Counted from the stretch's first letter, positions 1-6,569 are shown. The stretch is DNA of 24,330 nucleotides from Brevundimonas sp. (GCA_022712235.1 JALAGW010000296.1:1-24330); one strand, 5' to 3'. Notes: generated by a model not told the origin, from the letters alone. Translations and numbers: made by a program.

Positions 1-1
1 G

Positions 2-394
2 ACGCTGAGCATTGGCGAACTGGGGCGGCGGACCGAAACCAAGGTCGAGACCATCCGCTACTACGAGCGCATCGGCCTTCTGGCCGCGCCCGCCCGCACC
101 CAAGGCAACTACCGCGCCTATGGCGAGGCGGCGCTGAACCGTCTGTCCTTCATCCGCCGCGCCCGCGACCTGGGTTTCTCCATCGAACAGGTGCGCGACC
201 TGCTGGCCCTGTCGGACCGCCGTGATCAGTCCTGCGCCACGGTCGACGAACTGACGCGCGCCCATCTGGCTGAAGTCGAACGCAAGATCGCCGATCTGGA
301 GGCTTTGCGCCGCGAACTCGGCGCTTTGCTGTCGCAATGCCGGCAGGGGACGATCTCGGACTGCCTGATCATCGAGGCGCTGCGGCCAGCTTAG
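2..394 (+). CDS. MerR-family metal-responsive transcriptional regulator (5' partial)
   Basis: The gene runs in from the left edge, so its first few residues and start codon are missing. About 130 residues are visible. The N-terminal winged helix-turn-helix is clear (IGELGRRTETKVETIRYYER, then GLL.AP.R..GNYR.Y), followed by the long dimerization helix and a C-terminal metal-binding loop. Two cysteines, at nt 338-340 and 362-364, have seven residues between them, as in CueR/ZntR proteins. A third cysteine (nt 233-235, in QSCATV) sits at the head of the dimerization helix, where ZntR/MerR have Cys and Cu(I)-sensing CueR has Ser. From family knowledge this favours a divalent-metal sensor (Zn, Cd, Pb, Hg or Co) over a copper sensor. 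Such regulators usually control a neighbouring efflux or resistance gene, which would lie outside the window. The family call is secure; the metal is inference. Confidence 0.88.
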   Translation, partial: TLSIGELGRRTETKVETIRYYERIGLLAAPARTQGNYRAYGEAALNRLSFIRRARDLGFSIEQVRDLLALSDRRDQSCATVDELTRAHLAEVERKIADLEALRRELGALLSQCRQGTISDCLIIEALRPA

Positions 395-428
395 CTTTAG
401 CGAGCATCCACTTTTCGCGTGGGCGCTA

Positions 429-641
429 GGCCGCCCTGGAGACCCTGAAGAGTTGGAACACGGGCCGCCGGGCGGCCTGTCGACGCTTCACGCCAACTCG
501 GCCGCTGAGGCCCTGGCGCGGATTGAGTTTCTGATTGGCGACGCCGTGGACCGGGTGGTCCATATTCGCCGGACGCTCCAGGGACGCTGCGTGGTGAACG
601 GCTTCGATGGCGACGGCTACAGAATAGAGCGCTTGGCTTGA
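429..641 (+). pseudogene. trbB: Remnant of conjugative-transfer ATPase TrbB (C-terminal fragment)
   Basis: The reading frame from about 429 to the TGA at 639-641 encodes a peptide containing PGGLSTLHANSAAEALARIE. This matches the conserved region of TrbB/VirB11-type secretion ATPases (G.PGG..T.HANSA...L.RLE). A normal TrbB is about 320 residues and has a Walker A motif far upstream; here fewer than 75 residues remain and neither Walker motif is present. The stretch just before the motif (PGDPEELEHG) looks like RGPEAL...NTGHPGG with several residues missing. The segment that normally follows (roughly EAV...VPRALI) is also shortened before AVDRVVHIRRT. There is no credible start codon or ribosome-binding site; only a TTG at 453 could open it. 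I read it as a decayed scar of an integrative conjugative element or plasmid integration beside the metal regulator. Confidence 0.65.
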
Positions 642-706
642 ACGTGCACCGGGCCTTGAGGCCGGATATGTGTGCGAATGACGCGTGGGAGGCGTACTGG
701 ACGACC

Positions 707-1897
707 ATGGGCATGGAGACGATCAGCTTGCCGCAGGCGCGCCGGATGGCGCTCGCCGCCCAGGGATTCGGCGTGCGGCGGCCCGAGGCGCCGTCTCCTG
801 TGCATCTGCGGCGTACGCTTGATCGTCTGCACCTGCACCAGATAGACAGCGTCAACGTCCTGTCTCGCGCCCACTACCTGCCGGCCTTCTCGAGGTTGGG
901 GGGCTATGACCGCGCGGCCCTGGACCGGCTGGCCTGGGGCCCGCGCAGCCAGAGACGGCTGTTCGAATACTGGGCCCATGAGGCGTCCCTGATTCCGTTC
1001 GATCTGCATCCGCTGCTGCGGTGGCGGATGGCCCAGGCCGACCGTGGCGAAACCGGTTGGGGGCGGATGAAGCTCTACGCCGGTGAACGGCGGCCGGAAG
1101 CCATGGAGATTCTGGACCGCATCCGGACCGATGGCCCCATGGCGGCCTCGGATTTCGAATCTCACAAGGGGCGACCCGGTTGGTGGGAATGGAGCGATAC
1201 GAAACGGGCTCTGGAGTGGCTGTTCTGGGCGGGACACATCACGACCGCCGAACGGCGAGGGAGTTTCGAGCGGGTCTATGACCTCGTCGAACGCGTCCTG
1301 CCGGATGCGGTCCTGGCGACTCCGACGCCTTCGGACGCCGAAGCGCATCGCGGATTGATCGAACGCGCGGCGCGGGCGCACGGGGTCGCGACCGAGGCCG
1401 AGTTGCGCGACTATTTCCGCCAGCCCCTGGAAGCCGCGCGGCGGGCGATCGTGGAGCTGACGGAGGAAGGGGTTTTGATCCCGGTGACTGCGCCGGGCGG
1501 TCGTCGCGCCTGGGTTCATCATGACGCCCGCACGCCGCGCAAGATCGAGACTTCGGCGCTTCTGGCTCCCTTCGATCCGCTGATCTGGCAGAGGGACCGG
1601 GCGGAGCGACTGTTCGGCTTTCGCTACCGGATCGAAATCTACGTGCCGGCGGAGAAGCGGCTGCACGGCTATTATGTTCTGCCCTTCCTTCTGGACGACG
1701 CGCTCGTCGCCCGCGTGGACCTTAAGGCTGATCGACAGCGGGGACGCTTGGTGGTGCGTTCCGTCCACCTGGAGGAAGGCGCGCCGACCCATACGAGGGA
1801 TGCTCTCAAGATGGAGCTCAGCCGCATGGCGGCCTGGCTGGGGCTGGAGGAGGGCGCCGTCTTCGACTCGGGGTCACGTGATAAGGCGCAAGGCTGA
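707..1897 (+). CDS. YcaQ/AlkX-family DNA glycosylase (HTH_42 winged-helix protein)
   Basis: This 396-residue protein belongs to the YcaQ family (HTH_42, formerly DUF1006), known from E. coli AlkX/YcaQ and Streptomyces AlkZ to unhook DNA interstrand crosslinks and remove bulky alkylated bases. The N-terminal signature is plain: LSLPQARR-like start, LHQIDSVNVLSRAHYLPAFSRLG at residues 42-64, then FEYWAHEASLIP. The Q-x-D form of the catalytic motif (Q45-I-D47) is that of the YcaQ-like branch, as opposed to the Q-x-Q of AlkZ self-resistance enzymes. Later winged-helix segments (ARRAIVELTEEGVLIPV, LLAPFDPLIWQRDRAERLFGF) fit the family, and the length is normal. The frame is open back to a TTG at 638, but residues before 707 do not resemble the family. 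ATG 707 (or 713) puts the QARR helix at the correct distance. It stands alone on this strand and has no LexA-type box upstream. Confidence 0.87.
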   Translation: MGMETISLPQARRMALAAQGFGVRRPEAPSPVHLRRTLDRLHLHQIDSVNVLSRAHYLPAFSRLGGYDRAALDRLAWGPRSQRRLFEYWAHEASLIPFDLHPLLRWRMAQADRGETGWGRMKLYAGERRPEAMEILDRIRTDGPMAASDFESHKGRPGWWEWSDTKRALEWLFWAGHITTAERRGSFERVYDLVERVLPDAVLATPTPSDAEAHRGLIERAARAHGVATEAELRDYFRQPLEAARRAIVELTEEGVLIPVTAPGGRRAWVHHDARTPRKIETSALLAPFDPLIWQRDRAERLFGFRYRIEIYVPAEKRLHGYYVLPFLLDDALVARVDLKADRQRGRLVVRSVHLEEGAPTHTRDALKMELSRMAAWLGLEEGAVFDSGSRDKAQG

Positions 1898-2014
1898 GCG
1901 GCCAGCGGCGTCGACCCTGCGATCCCGCCGGACATGACGCCGATCGGAACGCGATTTTCTCGCGAGGCCGGATGGCGCACACTGCCCAAAGGGAATCAGC
2001 ATCAGGAGGTTCTG

Positions 2015-2140
2015 ATGGCGATCAGTCGAGCGGGCTTTGAAATCTATCGTGGCAAGGGCCGCCATGCGCGCCGGGTGCGGGCCGCTTCAGGAAGCGTGTT
2101 CCTGCGTCTTTTCATGGCCTGGCTGCGTCAGCAGGACTGA
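2015..2140 (+). CDS. Small basic hypothetical protein (41 aa)
   Basis: I do not recognise this product. ATG 2015 follows a perfect Shine-Dalgarno AGGAGG at 2004-2009 with a 5-nt spacer, one of the best ribosome-binding sites in the window. The frame also stays open upstream to an ATG at 1934, but that ATG has no such site. The predicted peptide is strongly basic (about ten Arg/Lys in 41 residues: YRGKGRHARRVRAA), has a C-terminal hydrophobic stretch (FLRLFMAWLRQQD) that could form a short amphipathic helix, and has no cysteines or signal peptide. It lies in the 380-bp gap between the YcaQ-like gene and tRNA-Asn. The start signal supports it as a real small gene; nothing in the sequence gives a function. 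Confidence 0.5.
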   Translation: MAISRAGFEIYRGKGRHARRVRAASGSVFLRLFMAWLRQQD

Positions 2141-2189
2141 CGCTCGGACGCCCCCGCCGATCAGCCGCCGCAAGATGAAATGCGGCGCT

Positions 2190-2205
2190 AAAAAACGCTT
2201 CGCGT
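2190..2205 (-). terminator. Possible weak terminator downstream of tRNA-Asn
   Basis: Read on the minus strand this is ACGC-GAA-GCGT followed by a run of T residues, a short hairpin with a U-tract about 70 nt beyond the tRNA-Asn 3' end. The stem is only 4 bp, so it is weak. No better candidate lies between it and the tRNA. Confidence 0.3.
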
Positions 2206-2275
2206 GGTCAGTGGATGGGAAGGCGCTAGGCCAAAATATCAAGCGCAACGATTTTATGGGCTTAATGCCCCCGAG

Positions 2276-2350
2276 TGGCTCCGCGGGTAGGATTCGAACC
2301 TACGACCAGCCGATTAACAGTCGGCTGCTCTACCACTGAGCTACCGCGGA
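2276..2350 (-). tRNA. tRNA-Asn (anticodon GTT)
   Basis: The minus strand folds as a complete cloverleaf of 75 nt including an encoded CCA (TGG at 2276-2278 on the plus strand). The acceptor stem TCCGCGG pairs perfectly with CCGCGGA and the discriminator base is G. The D arm is GCTC-AGTGGTA-GAGC. The anticodon stem-loop GCCGA-CTGTTAA-TCGGC has anticodon GTT, reading Asn codons. The T arm GTAGG-TTCGAAT-CCTAC is perfect. Confidence 0.97.
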
Positions 2351-2372
2351 ACGTCCCCTCGGGGGAGGCCGC

Positions 2373-2402
2373 TGTATAGCAACGCCTTTTTGATTCATGC
2401 AA
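2373..2402 (-). promoter_or_regulatory. Predicted promoter of tRNA-Asn
   Basis: On the minus strand TTGCAT (plus 2397-2402) and TATACA (plus 2373-2378) form a -35/-10 pair separated by 18 bp, starting 23 bp upstream of the mature tRNA 5' end. The local sequence is much more AT-rich than its surroundings. A GC-rich palindrome (CCCCTCGGGG, plus 2355-2364) falls in the short leader between promoter and tRNA. Prediction by eye only. Confidence 0.45.
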
Positions 2403-2460
2403 CGGGCAAATTGCAGAAAACGCCGAAATCTTTTCAGCGGCGTGCGCTAGAAGGTCGGAC

Positions 2461-3195
2461 ATGAATTTGATCCCCGTTTCCGATGCCGCCGATCTTCGAA
2501 TTTCCGCCTTTAGAGATGTGAAGGAGCGCGACCTGACGGGCCGTCAGGGTCTGTTCGTAGCGGAGGGGGAGGTGGTGCTGCGGGTGCTGGCGTCGGGGGC
2601 GTCGCGTTGCGCCCCGGCAGCGGTCCTGATCGCGGAGAAACGGTTGGAGGCGCTGCGCGACATTCTGGAACGCCTGCCGGAGGATGTGCCGGTTCATACC
2701 GCCTCGCAGGACGTGCTGGACGGGATCGCGGGGTTTCATCTGCATCGTGGGATTCTGGCCCTGGGTCGCAAGCCGGAGCCGCTAGGGTTGGAGGCCTTTC
2801 TGGACGGCTTGCCGGAGCGCGCCGTGGTGGTCGGGGCCTGCGGCATCGGCAACCACGACAATATGGGCGGCCTGTTTCGCAACGCGGCGGCGTTCGGGGC
2901 GGCGCTGCGGACGCCCTTTGTCGAGGGCGTGACGGCGGAGGTCATGGTCGAGGCGCTGGAGGCGCGCAGATTCGAGGTTCTGGCCCTGACTCCGTCGGCG
3001 GTCGAGACGCTGTCCCAGCTAAGGCCGGCGCCGCGCACGGCGATTCTGCTGGGGTCGGAGGGGCCGGGTCTGCCCGCCGAGGTGATTGCGCGATGCCGAC
3101 CGTTGGCCATCCGCATGTCAGGGGGCTTTGATTCCCTGAACGTCGCCACGACCAGCGCGGTGGCGCTACATCACCTGACGACAGGGGCGCCTTAG
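2461..3195 (+). CDS. SpoU/TrmH-family RNA 2'-O-ribose methyltransferase, apparent internal deletion
   Basis: This 244-residue protein resembles SPOUT-class RNA methyltransferases that methylate ribose 2'-OH in tRNA or rRNA using SAM. An N-terminal substrate-binding domain (RQGLFVAEGEVVLRVL, residues 28-42) precedes the catalytic knot. Motif 1 is NHDNMGGLFRNAAAFG (131-146), motif 2 is LLGSEGPGLP (196-205), and motif 3 is around MSGGFDSLNVATTSAVALH (219-237), so the expected motifs are present. The oddity is at residue 146/147: FG runs directly into AALRTPF, whereas family members normally have about 24 more residues there, a strand and helix with the conserved D-P-x-Y-R-K-A-x-R-x-S-x-G segment. 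The gap keeps the frame. Either this is a truncated, possibly inactive enzyme or an in-frame deletion specific to this strain. ATG 2461 is the natural start. The gene lies between two minus-strand tRNA genes. Confidence 0.85.
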   Translation: MNLIPVSDAADLRISAFRDVKERDLTGRQGLFVAEGEVVLRVLASGASRCAPAAVLIAEKRLEALRDILERLPEDVPVHTASQDVLDGIAGFHLHRGILALGRKPEPLGLEAFLDGLPERAVVVGACGIGNHDNMGGLFRNAAAFGAALRTPFVEGVTAEVMVEALEARRFEVLALTPSAVETLSQLRPAPRTAILLGSEGPGLPAEVIARCRPLAIRMSGGFDSLNVATTSAVALHHLTTGAP

Positions 3196-3201
3196 CGCCC
3201 C
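3184..3201 (+). terminator. Hairpin over the stop codon of the SpoU-type gene
   Basis: GGGGCGC (3184-3190) and GCGCCCC (3195-3201) form a perfect 7-bp stem with loop CTTA, and the stop codon TAG (3193-3195) lies inside it. There is no following T-run on either strand, so intrinsic termination is uncertain. It sits between this gene and the convergent tRNA-Cys gene and could serve both strands. Confidence 0.35.
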
Positions 3202-3240
3202 CAGGTCGGGGAGGGAGTGGATTGTAAGATTAGCTCGCGA

Positions 3241-3314
3241 TGGAGGCCTGACCGGGAATCGAACCCGGGTGCAAGGATTTGCAGTCCTCTGCGTCACCAC
3301 TCCGCCATCAGGCC
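3241..3314 (-). tRNA. tRNA-Cys (anticodon GCA)
   Basis: The minus strand gives a 74-nt tRNA with encoded CCA (TGG at 3241-3243 on plus). The acceptor GGCCTGA pairs with TCAGGCC, and the discriminator is T (U in the RNA), the identity base expected for tRNA-Cys. The anticodon arm AGGA-CTGCAAA-TCCT carries GCA. The T arm CCGGG-TTCGATT-CCCGG is perfect. Confidence 0.97.
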
Positions 3315-3448
3315 ATTGCGTCACCCAAATGAGTGACCCGAACCATCGCGAGGGGCGTCAGCTATCAGATCGGATTGTCGGCTGCAACGCGCGGACCTAT
3401 AAGCGCCGCAGATTTTTCGCTTACGCCGACCCGAAGGACCCTGGAACC

Positions 3449-4078
3449 ATGGATTTCGCCGCTGCACGCAAGGTCATGCTGGACTCGCAAGTCCGGGTGA
3501 ACGACGTCACGGACCGCGACCTGCAGGCTGCTTTCGGCGCTGTCGAGCGCGAGCGGTTCTGCGCCGCCGACCGCGCCTTCTCGGCCTATGCCGACATTGA
3601 GCCGGAAATCGCCGGGGATCGTCGCCTGATGCTGCCGCGCGACCTGGGCAAGCTGATGCAGGCGCTGGACGCCCGCGCGGGTGAAACGGCCCTGGCCCTG
3701 GCCGGCCCCTACGCCGCCGCCATTCTGGCGCGCATGGGCCTGACGGTCATGGCGCAGGAATCGGACGCCGCCGTGTTCGAGGTGACGGGCGCCGCCCTGG
3801 CCGAGGAAGGTGTTTCGACCGTGGTCGCGCCGCTGAGCCAGCCGCAAGGCGAGGGCTATGACCTGATCGTCAGCGAGGCCGCCGTGCCGGTGCGTCCCGA
3901 ATCCTGGATCGCGGCCCTGCGCCCCGGCGGCCGTCTGGCCGTGGTCGAGCGCGCCGGTCCGATCGGCAAGGCCGTCCTCTATGTGCGTGGTCGCGAAGGC
4001 GTGTCGCGTCGTGAACTGTTCGACTGCGCCCCGCCGGTTCTGACGGAACTGATTCCCGCTCCGGCCTTCGCGCTGTAA
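3449..4078 (+). CDS. Protein-L-isoaspartate O-methyltransferase-like protein with degenerate SAM motif
   Basis: The 209-residue product resembles the Pcm family, which repairs isoaspartyl residues in damaged proteins. The N-terminus (MDFAAARKVMLDSQVRVNDVTD, AVERERF, then the MLPRDLGKLMQAL helix at 61-73) is the family's substrate and Rossmann entry region. Motif I should read roughly V-L-E-I-G-x-G-x-G-Y; here residues 81-94 are ALALAGPYAAAILA, lacking the glycine loop that holds SAM. The later strands (YDLIVSEAAVPVRPESWIAALRPGGRLAVVE) are preserved. It may therefore be a non-catalytic or weakly catalytic relative. ATG 3449 is chosen because translation matches the family from there; the open frame upstream of it runs into the tRNA-Cys antisense. 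It lies 137 bp before the TolC-type gene, an order I recall from Caulobacter. Confidence 0.8.
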   Translation: MDFAAARKVMLDSQVRVNDVTDRDLQAAFGAVERERFCAADRAFSAYADIEPEIAGDRRLMLPRDLGKLMQALDARAGETALALAGPYAAAILARMGLTVMAQESDAAVFEVTGAALAEEGVSTVVAPLSQPQGEGYDLIVSEAAVPVRPESWIAALRPGGRLAVVERAGPIGKAVLYVRGREGVSRRELFDCAPPVLTELIPAPAFAL

Positions 4079-4087
4079 GCGTCAGGG

Positions 4088-4110
4088 CGGCGCGACGGAG
4101 ACGCGCGCCG
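4088..4110 (+). terminator. Hairpin after the Pcm-like gene
   Basis: CGGCGCG (4088-4094) pairs with CGCGCCG (4104-4110) across a 9-nt loop. A run of seven A residues follows a short way downstream rather than a T-run, so this is at best an atypical terminator for the plus strand. The rest of the 137-bp gap leading to the TolC-type gene holds no other feature I can support. Confidence 0.25.
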
Positions 4111-4215
4111 GCTGCGTGAAAAAAACTTAACTGGCGCAGGGCGGGCAGAGCCTCCAACTACGCCATTCAGGCATTACGGGGCGCGCCGTCGGGGGCGTCA
4201 GGCAGGAATAGGTTC

Positions 4216-5697
4216 ATGTTGAAACGCTCGCGCGCGCTGGCTTCGGTCGCTCTGATCACCCTCGCCATGGGAGCCGGCGCGGCTCCGGCCGGGGCCGAGA
4301 CCCTGCAGGAAGCGATCGGCTTGGCCTATCGCACCAACCCGACCCTGCTGGCCCAACGGGCGAACCAGCGGGCGCTGGACGAGACCATTGTTCAGGCCCG
4401 TTCCGGCCTGCGCCCGACCATCAGCGCTTCGGCCGGCGTCGACTACAGCCGCGTGGACACCGACGCTCTGGGCGTGGTCGAAACCGACGGCGCCACGGCC
4501 AGCATCAGCCTATCGCAGAACATCTGGACGGCGGGCCGCACCGCGCGCGGCATCGACGCGGCTGAAGCCAATGTCCGCGCCGGTCGCGAAAACCTGCGCG
4601 AAGTCGAGCAGCAGGTGATGACCTCGGTCATCCAGGCCTATGCCGACGTGGTGCGCGACATGGAGGTCCTGCGCATCCGCCAGGAGAACATCACCGTCCT
4701 GCGCCGCCAGCTGGACGAATCCAACGCCCGTTTCGAGGTCGGCGAGATCACCCGCACCGACGTCGCCCAGTCGGAAGCCCGTCTGGCCCAGTCGGACGCC
4801 GATCTGGCCAACGCCCAGGCGCAGTTGTCGGTGTCGCGCGCGGCCTATGCCGCCGTGGTCGGCCAGGCGCCGGCCGATATGGCCGCTCTGCCGGTCCTGC
4901 CGGGCCTGCCGAATGATTTCGACGCCGCCCTGGATGTGGCCCTGGTCGAGAATCCGGGTGTGTTGGCTGCGACCTATGCCCTGCAGGCCGCCGAGGCCAA
5001 TGTGGCGGCGGCGCGGTCTGAATATCTGCCGTCGGCGCGTCTGTCGGCCTCCTATGGCGGCACGGCCAACGACCTGTCCGGCTTTGATCTGACGGATCGC
5101 ACGGCCTTCACCGCCGGCGCCACGGTTTCGGTGCCGCTGTTCACCGGCGGCCTGACGCGCTCGCGCGTGGCCCAGGCGCTGGAACGCGCCAACGCCGCCC
5201 AGATCACCGTCGAGGGCGAGCGTCGCGGCGTGTTGCAGAGCGTCAGCTCGGCCTATGCCCAGACCGTCGCCGCCAAGTCGACGCTGCTGGCCGGCGAGCA
5301 AGCCGTCCGCGCCGCCTCGGTCGCCGCCGAGGGCGTGCGTCAGGAGGCCCAGGTCGGCCTGCGCACCACGCTGGACGTGCTGAACCAGGAGTTGGAGCTG
5401 CGCTCGGCCCAGGTGACCCTGGCCAGCGCCCATCGCAATCAGTACGTGGCCCAGGCTCAACTGCTGGCGGCCATGGGGCGTCTGGGCGGGCCCAACCTGG
5501 ACCCGTCGATCGACATTTATGACGCCGAGGGCAACTATAACGCGGTGCGCAACCGCGGCGGTCTGCCGTGGGATGGCGTGGTCGAGACGCTGGATCGCGT
5601 CGCTTCGCCGACGATCACGCCGGCCGCGGACGCCGAAGACGCGCCGATCGACACCCAGCTGAAGAGCGAAATCGTCCGCACCGCCCCCGGCAATTGA
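4216..5697 (+). CDS. TolC-family outer membrane channel protein (RsaF-like)
   Basis: This 493-residue protein is an outer membrane factor: three copies form a beta-barrel in the outer membrane with a long periplasmic alpha-helical tunnel serving type I secretion or RND efflux. Residues 1-27 are a signal peptide (basic MLKRSR, hydrophobic core, APAGA before ETLQEA). The mature protein opens with ETLQEAIGLAYRTNPTLLAQRAN, the typical start of the first outer membrane efflux repeat. The second repeat begins near LDVALVENPGVLAATYALQAAEANVAAARSEYLPS. Both halves have long heptad-like helices rich in Ala, Gln and Glu, and VGLRTTLDVLNQELEL near residue 382 is a strong family signature. The acidic tail after about residue 430 is variable. 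ATG 4216 follows AGGAATAGG. In Caulobacter the homologue next to popZ (RsaF type) exports the S-layer protein; no ABC or membrane-fusion partner lies in this window, so the cargo is unknown. Confidence 0.92.
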   Translation: MLKRSRALASVALITLAMGAGAAPAGAETLQEAIGLAYRTNPTLLAQRANQRALDETIVQARSGLRPTISASAGVDYSRVDTDALGVVETDGATASISLSQNIWTAGRTARGIDAAEANVRAGRENLREVEQQVMTSVIQAYADVVRDMEVLRIRQENITVLRRQLDESNARFEVGEITRTDVAQSEARLAQSDADLANAQAQLSVSRAAYAAVVGQAPADMAALPVLPGLPNDFDAALDVALVENPGVLAATYALQAAEANVAAARSEYLPSARLSASYGGTANDLSGFDLTDRTAFTAGATVSVPLFTGGLTRSRVAQALERANAAQITVEGERRGVLQSVSSAYAQTVAAKSTLLAGEQAVRAASVAAEGVRQEAQVGLRTTLDVLNQELELRSAQVTLASAHRNQYVAQAQLLAAMGRLGGPNLDPSIDIYDAEGNYNAVRNRGGLPWDGVVETLDRVASPTITPAADAEDAPIDTQLKSEIVRTAPGN

Positions 5698-5722
5698 GCC
5701 GGGGATTAGCCTGACAGGTGAA

Positions 5723-5748
5723 AACGCTCGTTGATTCCGACGGGCGTT
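5723..5748 (+). other. Inverted repeat with GATTC in the loop, between tolC-type gene and popZ
   Basis: AACGCTCGT (5723-5731) and ACGGGCGTT (5740-5748) form a 9-bp stem with one T-G wobble and an 8-nt loop. The loop contains GATTC (5733-5737), a GANTC site methylated by CcrM in Caulobacterales. It lies 131 bp before the popZ start and 26 bp after the tolC-type stop. No T-run follows, so it is not a clear terminator; it may be an operator or an mRNA-end structure. Confidence 0.35.
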
Positions 5749-5867
5749 GGTGCGACGACAGAGGCAAGGGGAGGGCGAGGCTGTTTGTCCGACCCTGATC
5801 GTCGCGCGCCGTCCGGCGCCTGTCGGCGGTCCCACCAGGTTCAGCCCCGCTCGCCCAAGGTTCTGCC

Positions 5868-6440
5868 ATGACCGACCAGACCGCCCAGGAACCGACGATG
5901 GAAGAGATTCTGGCGTCGATTCGCCGGATCATCTCTGAAGACGACGCCCCGGCCGAAACCGCAGCCGCGCCGGAGCCGGTCGTCGAGCCGGCGCTGGAGC
6001 CCGTGGTCGAGGCTGCGCCTCTGGTGGAGGAACCGGCGCCCGTCGAGGACGAGGTGCTGGAACTGACCGAGCGTTACGAAGCGCCCGCAGCCGAGTCGAT
6101 CGGCGATCTGGACGTGGCCGACGTGGCGCCGTTCCCGGCCGCTCAACCTGAGCCCGCGCCTGCCTCGGCTGCTGCGCCTGATTATGATTCCCTGGTCGGC
6201 GAAAGCGCCGCCGCCAGCGCCGCCTCGGCCTTCGCCGGGCTGGCCGCCACCTTCCAGAAGCCGGAAGCGCCGGTCGCCGCCCCGCAGGACATGCCCTTCG
6301 TCAGCGGCAATACGGTCGAGGCCATGGTCCAGGCCATGCTGCGTCCGATGCTGAAGGACTGGCTGGACGCCAACCTGCCGGCCATCGTCGAGGCCCAGGT
6401 ACGCAAGGAAGTAGAACGCATCGCCCGCAACGCCGGCTAG
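5868..6440 (+). CDS. popZ: Polar organizing protein PopZ
   Basis: The 190-residue product matches Caulobacter PopZ at both ends. PopZ self-assembles into a polar microdomain that anchors the ParB-parS centromere and recruits cell-cycle signalling proteins. Residues 8-26 (QEPTMEEILASIRRIISED) are nearly identical to the N-terminal client-binding helix as I remember it. The middle (about 27-105) is an acidic Pro/Ala/Glu-rich disordered linker, including DEVLELTE. Residues 108-130 hold the AASAASAFAGL segment. The last 44 residues (TVEAMVQAMLRPMLKDWLDANLPAIVEAQVRKEVERI) form the helical oligomerization region. It is slightly longer than the 177-residue Caulobacter protein, the difference lying in the linker. 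It sits between the TolC-type gene and valS, as in Caulobacter, in its own unit ended by a strong terminator. Confidence 0.95.
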   Translation: MTDQTAQEPTMEEILASIRRIISEDDAPAETAAAPEPVVEPALEPVVEAAPLVEEPAPVEDEVLELTERYEAPAAESIGDLDVADVAPFPAAQPEPAPASAAAPDYDSLVGESAAASAASAFAGLAATFQKPEAPVAAPQDMPFVSGNTVEAMVQAMLRPMLKDWLDANLPAIVEAQVRKEVERIARNAG

Positions 6441-6471
6441 CCCTTCGCTTCACCAGACACTAAGTCATCGA

Positions 6472-6506
6472 GGGCGGCTCCGGCGGGGCCGCCCTTTCGC
6501 TTTTTC
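6472..6506 (+). terminator. Rho-independent terminator of popZ
   Basis: GGGCGGC (6472-6478) pairs perfectly with GCCGCCC (6488-6494) across a 9-nt loop and is followed by TTTCGCTTTTT. It lies 32 bp beyond the popZ stop and 64 bp before valS, separating the two transcripts. Confidence 0.8.
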
Positions 6507-6569
6507 AGAAACCCACCCTCATGCAGCGACGCACCGCGTGCGGAGCGGTAGGGACCTAAAGAGAATAAA

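Noticed and set aside
617..1792. Long minus-strand open frame (391 codons) opposite the YcaQ-type gene
   Set aside because: It is rich in Arg, Pro, Gln and His with no recognisable motif, typical of antisense frames in GC-rich DNA; the plus strand has clear family motifs.
3320..3337. GTCAC/GTGAC dyad between tRNA-Cys and the Pcm-like gene
   Set aside because: A 5-bp dyad with an 8-nt spacer is expected by chance several times in the window, and nothing else supports an operator.
3269..3448. N-terminal extension of the Pcm-like frame by 60 residues
   Set aside because: It begins inside the antisense of tRNA-Cys and does not resemble the family; ATG 3449 gives the expected start.
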